From assembly GCA_031271065.1 (NCBI GenBank), contig JAISWP010000095.1:1-7653 (forward strand): DNA of 7,653 nucleotides, given 5' to 3'. This DNA comes from Synergistaceae bacterium. Lineage in GTDB: Bacteria > Synergistota > Synergistia > Synergistales > Synergistaceae. Below the pieces are notes generated by a model. The model did not search any database. It was not told where the DNA came from and worked only from the letters and a program-made list of their open reading frames with translations. The position numbers and the translations under genes were made by a program. This document shows positions 5,822-7,653 of the stretch, in pieces (position 1 is the stretch's first letter; every line of letters begins with the position of its first letter).

Positions 5822-7653
5822 ATGGCCATACCGGTATACGAACGGCAGCTGGGAATGAACGGGATTCCGGGCGTACGGGTCCCGGAGGTCCAGACCTCGG
5901 AGGGGACGGCGGAGCAGGCTTTCGGGCGGGACGTGAAAAACCTCGCGGACGCCGCGCTGGCGAAGTACCAGGAGTTCGAGGACGCCAATACCCTCGAGAC
6001 GCTGAATCAGTTCCAGAGAGAGGTAAGCGATTATCATAACAATCCCGAGAAGGGGATTTACAGCACGAGGACGGGAAAAGACGCCGGCGGCGCGTCAGGG
6101 GACTCCGACGCCTGGATAACCGAGCTCGCCGGGAAATACGCCGGCGGGCTCTCCGGGCGGGCGGGGACGAACTTCATGAAGCACGCGGAGCGGATACGGA
6201 ACGGATACTACGAGGCCAATCAGAAATGGGAGGCCGGACAGCTCCGGGTTTACAGGGATTCCGAGGCCGACGCGGCGATAACTTTAGGCATAGACGCCAT
6301 AGGAAGGGATTACGCCGGCGAAGAGGCGGTCGCGGAGCAGAGAGCCCTCATATACCAGGCGCTCGAACTCAAAATGCGAGGGGCGGGGCCTGATGCCTGG
6401 AAGGCCGCCGTGCTGGAGATGGAGGAGCGGATCGCCCTGACGCGCCTGAGCCGGATCGCCGGCGAAGACCCCGGGAACGCGCTGGAATGGCTCGAGGAAC
6501 ACAAAGACAGCCTGTCCGGCGCGTCTTACCTCAAGGCGAAGGATTATCTGGACGGCGAGATGGCAAAGGGGATATCCGCGGCGGCGGCGGACTCCTTCTG
6601 GCGGGAGTTCGGGACTGACGAGCGGGCGGCAAAGACGGCCATTTTCGCCGGCGAGTCCCTTTCAATCGAACAGAAGGATTCCGTGTGGGCGCGGTATGAG
6701 GCTATGGCGTCCGACGAGAAGCGTTTCAGGGCCGAGGCGGAGAACGCCATGTACAGCGATATATGGGAAAAGATACAGGCGGCCCCTGATTACCGGACGA
6801 TAACGGCGGAGATAGAGGCGTCGGACATGACTCCGGAGCAGAAGGTCAAGGCCAGGAACATGGCCAAACGCTTCTGGACCCCCGGGGAGAAACAGGACGA
6901 TCTCGGGACGTACCTTTACGTCTACGGCGCCGTGAAGCGCGGGGATATCACGGACCCGAACCAGCTTGCCAGGTACGCGGACCTCCTGACCCCGTCGACG
7001 ATAAAGAGCTTCGGAAAGGATATCCTGGACGGCGTTTTGAAATTCGAGAGCGTAAAGATCTCCGGAGACCTCGATTCCATGGTAGACGACGCGTTCAGGA
7101 ATCAAGAGGGCAGGAAGAAAGGCGGCGTCGACTACTACGAGAAAACCCAGTTTCTCACGGTGCTGCGGGAGACGCTGCGCGCCAGGCAGGAAGAAAAAGG
7201 CGCGGCGCTCACGGATATGGAAAAACTTCTGACGGAGAAAAGCCTGCTCGCGGATGTCTATATGACCGAGACGCCGAAGAAATGGTCGAAGTACAAGCGC
7301 TACGAAGTACTGGCCGCGGAGGCGGAGGGCTATGTCTGGAATTCCCGGTATCAGGATTTCGTGAAAACGAAGGAGGATCCCGGCACAGGGAACGGATATA
7401 CCGCCGATACATGGAAGGACCGGGAAAAGCGCCTCAGCACAGGCGCGGACGAAAATCTGCCGGCTCCGGGGACCTCAGGGAGCCGCGCGGGCAGTGAGAA
7501 GACGCTGACGGGGCTGTTCCTGCCCGGCGGCGGGACGGTGACGTCGGTGTTCGGCGCCGGGGAGAGTTTCAGGAAGTCGCCGCACCGGGGCGTCGATATC
7601 GGCGGCAGGCTGGGCGATCCCGTGACCGCCCCTCCGGGGGTGTGGAAAGTGGC
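5822..7653 (+). CDS. Large internal virion/ejection protein (gp15-like) with C-terminal M23 metallopeptidase domain; 3' end outside window
   Basis: The frame starts at ATG 5822 (AGGGGG, 5808-5813, 8 bases upstream) and stays open to the right edge: 610 complete codons. The N-terminus 'MAIPVYERQLGMNGIPGVRV' and a later 'GIYSTRTGKDAGG' near residue 80 resemble large ejection proteins of short-tailed phages. The body (about 30-530) is hydrophilic, charged and predicted largely helical with coiled-coil character. A low-complexity Gly/Ser/Pro linker (about 535-558) leads to 'VTSVFG' (573-578) and 'HRGVDIGGRLGDPVTAP' (588-604). This is the start of a LytM/M23 zinc endopeptidase: H588 and D592 form the HxxxD zinc-binding pair. 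The third ligand (HxH motif) would lie beyond the window. The protein probably crosses the periplasm during DNA delivery and cuts peptidoglycan peptide bridges. It is in T7 gene 15 position, but whether a separate gp16 follows is unknown. Confidence 0.82.
   Translation, partial: MAIPVYERQLGMNGIPGVRVPEVQTSEGTAEQAFGRDVKNLADAALAKYQEFEDANTLETLNQFQREVSDYHNNPEKGIYSTRTGKDAGGASGDSDAWITELAGKYAGGLSGRAGTNFMKHAERIRNGYYEANQKWEAGQLRVYRDSEADAAITLGIDAIGRDYAGEEAVAEQRALIYQALELKMRGAGPDAWKAAVLEMEERIALTRLSRIAGEDPGNALEWLEEHKDSLSGASYLKAKDYLDGEMAKGISAAAADSFWREFGTDERAAKTAIFAGESLSIEQKDSVWARYEAMASDEKRFRAEAENAMYSDIWEKIQAAPDYRTITAEIEASDMTPEQKVKARNMAKRFWTPGEKQDDLGTYLYVYGAVKRGDITDPNQLARYADLLTPSTIKSFGKDILDGVLKFESVKISGDLDSMVDDAFRNQEGRKKGGVDYYEKTQFLTVLRETLRARQEEKGAALTDMEKLLTEKSLLADVYMTETPKKWSKYKRYEVLAAEAEGYVWNSRYQDFVKTKEDPGTGNGYTADTWKDREKRLSTGADENLPAPGTSGSRAGSEKTLTGLFLPGGGTVTSVFGAGESFRKSPHRGVDIGGRLGDPVTAPPGVWKV

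Noticed and set aside
5194..6039. Plus-strand ORF of 281 codons overlapping the gp14- and gp15-like genes
   Set aside because: It is Gly/Arg-rich without motifs and is an out-of-frame reading of two genes with clear family patterns.
1..7653. Diversity-generating retroelement parts, as in BPP-1
   Set aside because: No reverse transcriptase, template/variable repeat pair or receptor-binding C-type lectin domain is visible in this window.

Overview
This window is part of the virion (late) gene cluster of a short-tailed, T7-like/BPP-1-like tailed phage or prophage. All genes lie on the + strand and are packed almost end to end. The region is GC-rich and favours ATA for isoleucine and AGG for arginine. 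Ribosome binding sites are strong and bacterial in type. ATA plus AGG at high GC resembles, from general knowledge only, anaerobes such as Synergistota; this host guess is weak. The ejection proteins present (gp14- and gp15-like, with a peptidoglycan hydrolase) suit a host with a Gram-negative envelope.

Layout, left to right: the 3' end of a scaffolding protein gene (2-394); the major capsid protein (425-1411); a small Bbp16-like capsid cement/decoration protein (1444-1842); a strong intrinsic terminator (1848-1918), the only clear transcriptional break in the window; a T7 gp11-like tail tubular protein A or adaptor (1938-2582); a T7 gp12-like tail tubular protein B or nozzle (2579-4711); a T7 gp13-like protein with a GNAT-like fold (4713-5174); a T7 gp14-like internal virion protein (5192-5809); and a large gp15-like ejection protein running off the right edge (5822-7653+), which is entering an M23 (LytM-type) metallopeptidase domain when the sequence stops.

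These genes would work together as follows. Scaffold, coat and cement build the HK97-fold head. gp11- and gp12-like proteins form the lower tail tube attached to the portal. The gp13/14/15-type proteins are packed in the virion or ejected to carry DNA across the envelope, with the M23 domain probably cutting peptide cross-links. The terminator between head and tail genes sits where T7 has its Tphi terminator (after gene 10, before gene 11) and would lower tail gene expression relative to capsid.

No tRNA, CRISPR array, integrase, IS element, retroelement or gene-free stretch over 300 bases was seen. The most notable point is the M23 peptidase domain on a gp15-like ejection protein; T7 instead carries a lytic transglycosylase domain on gp16.
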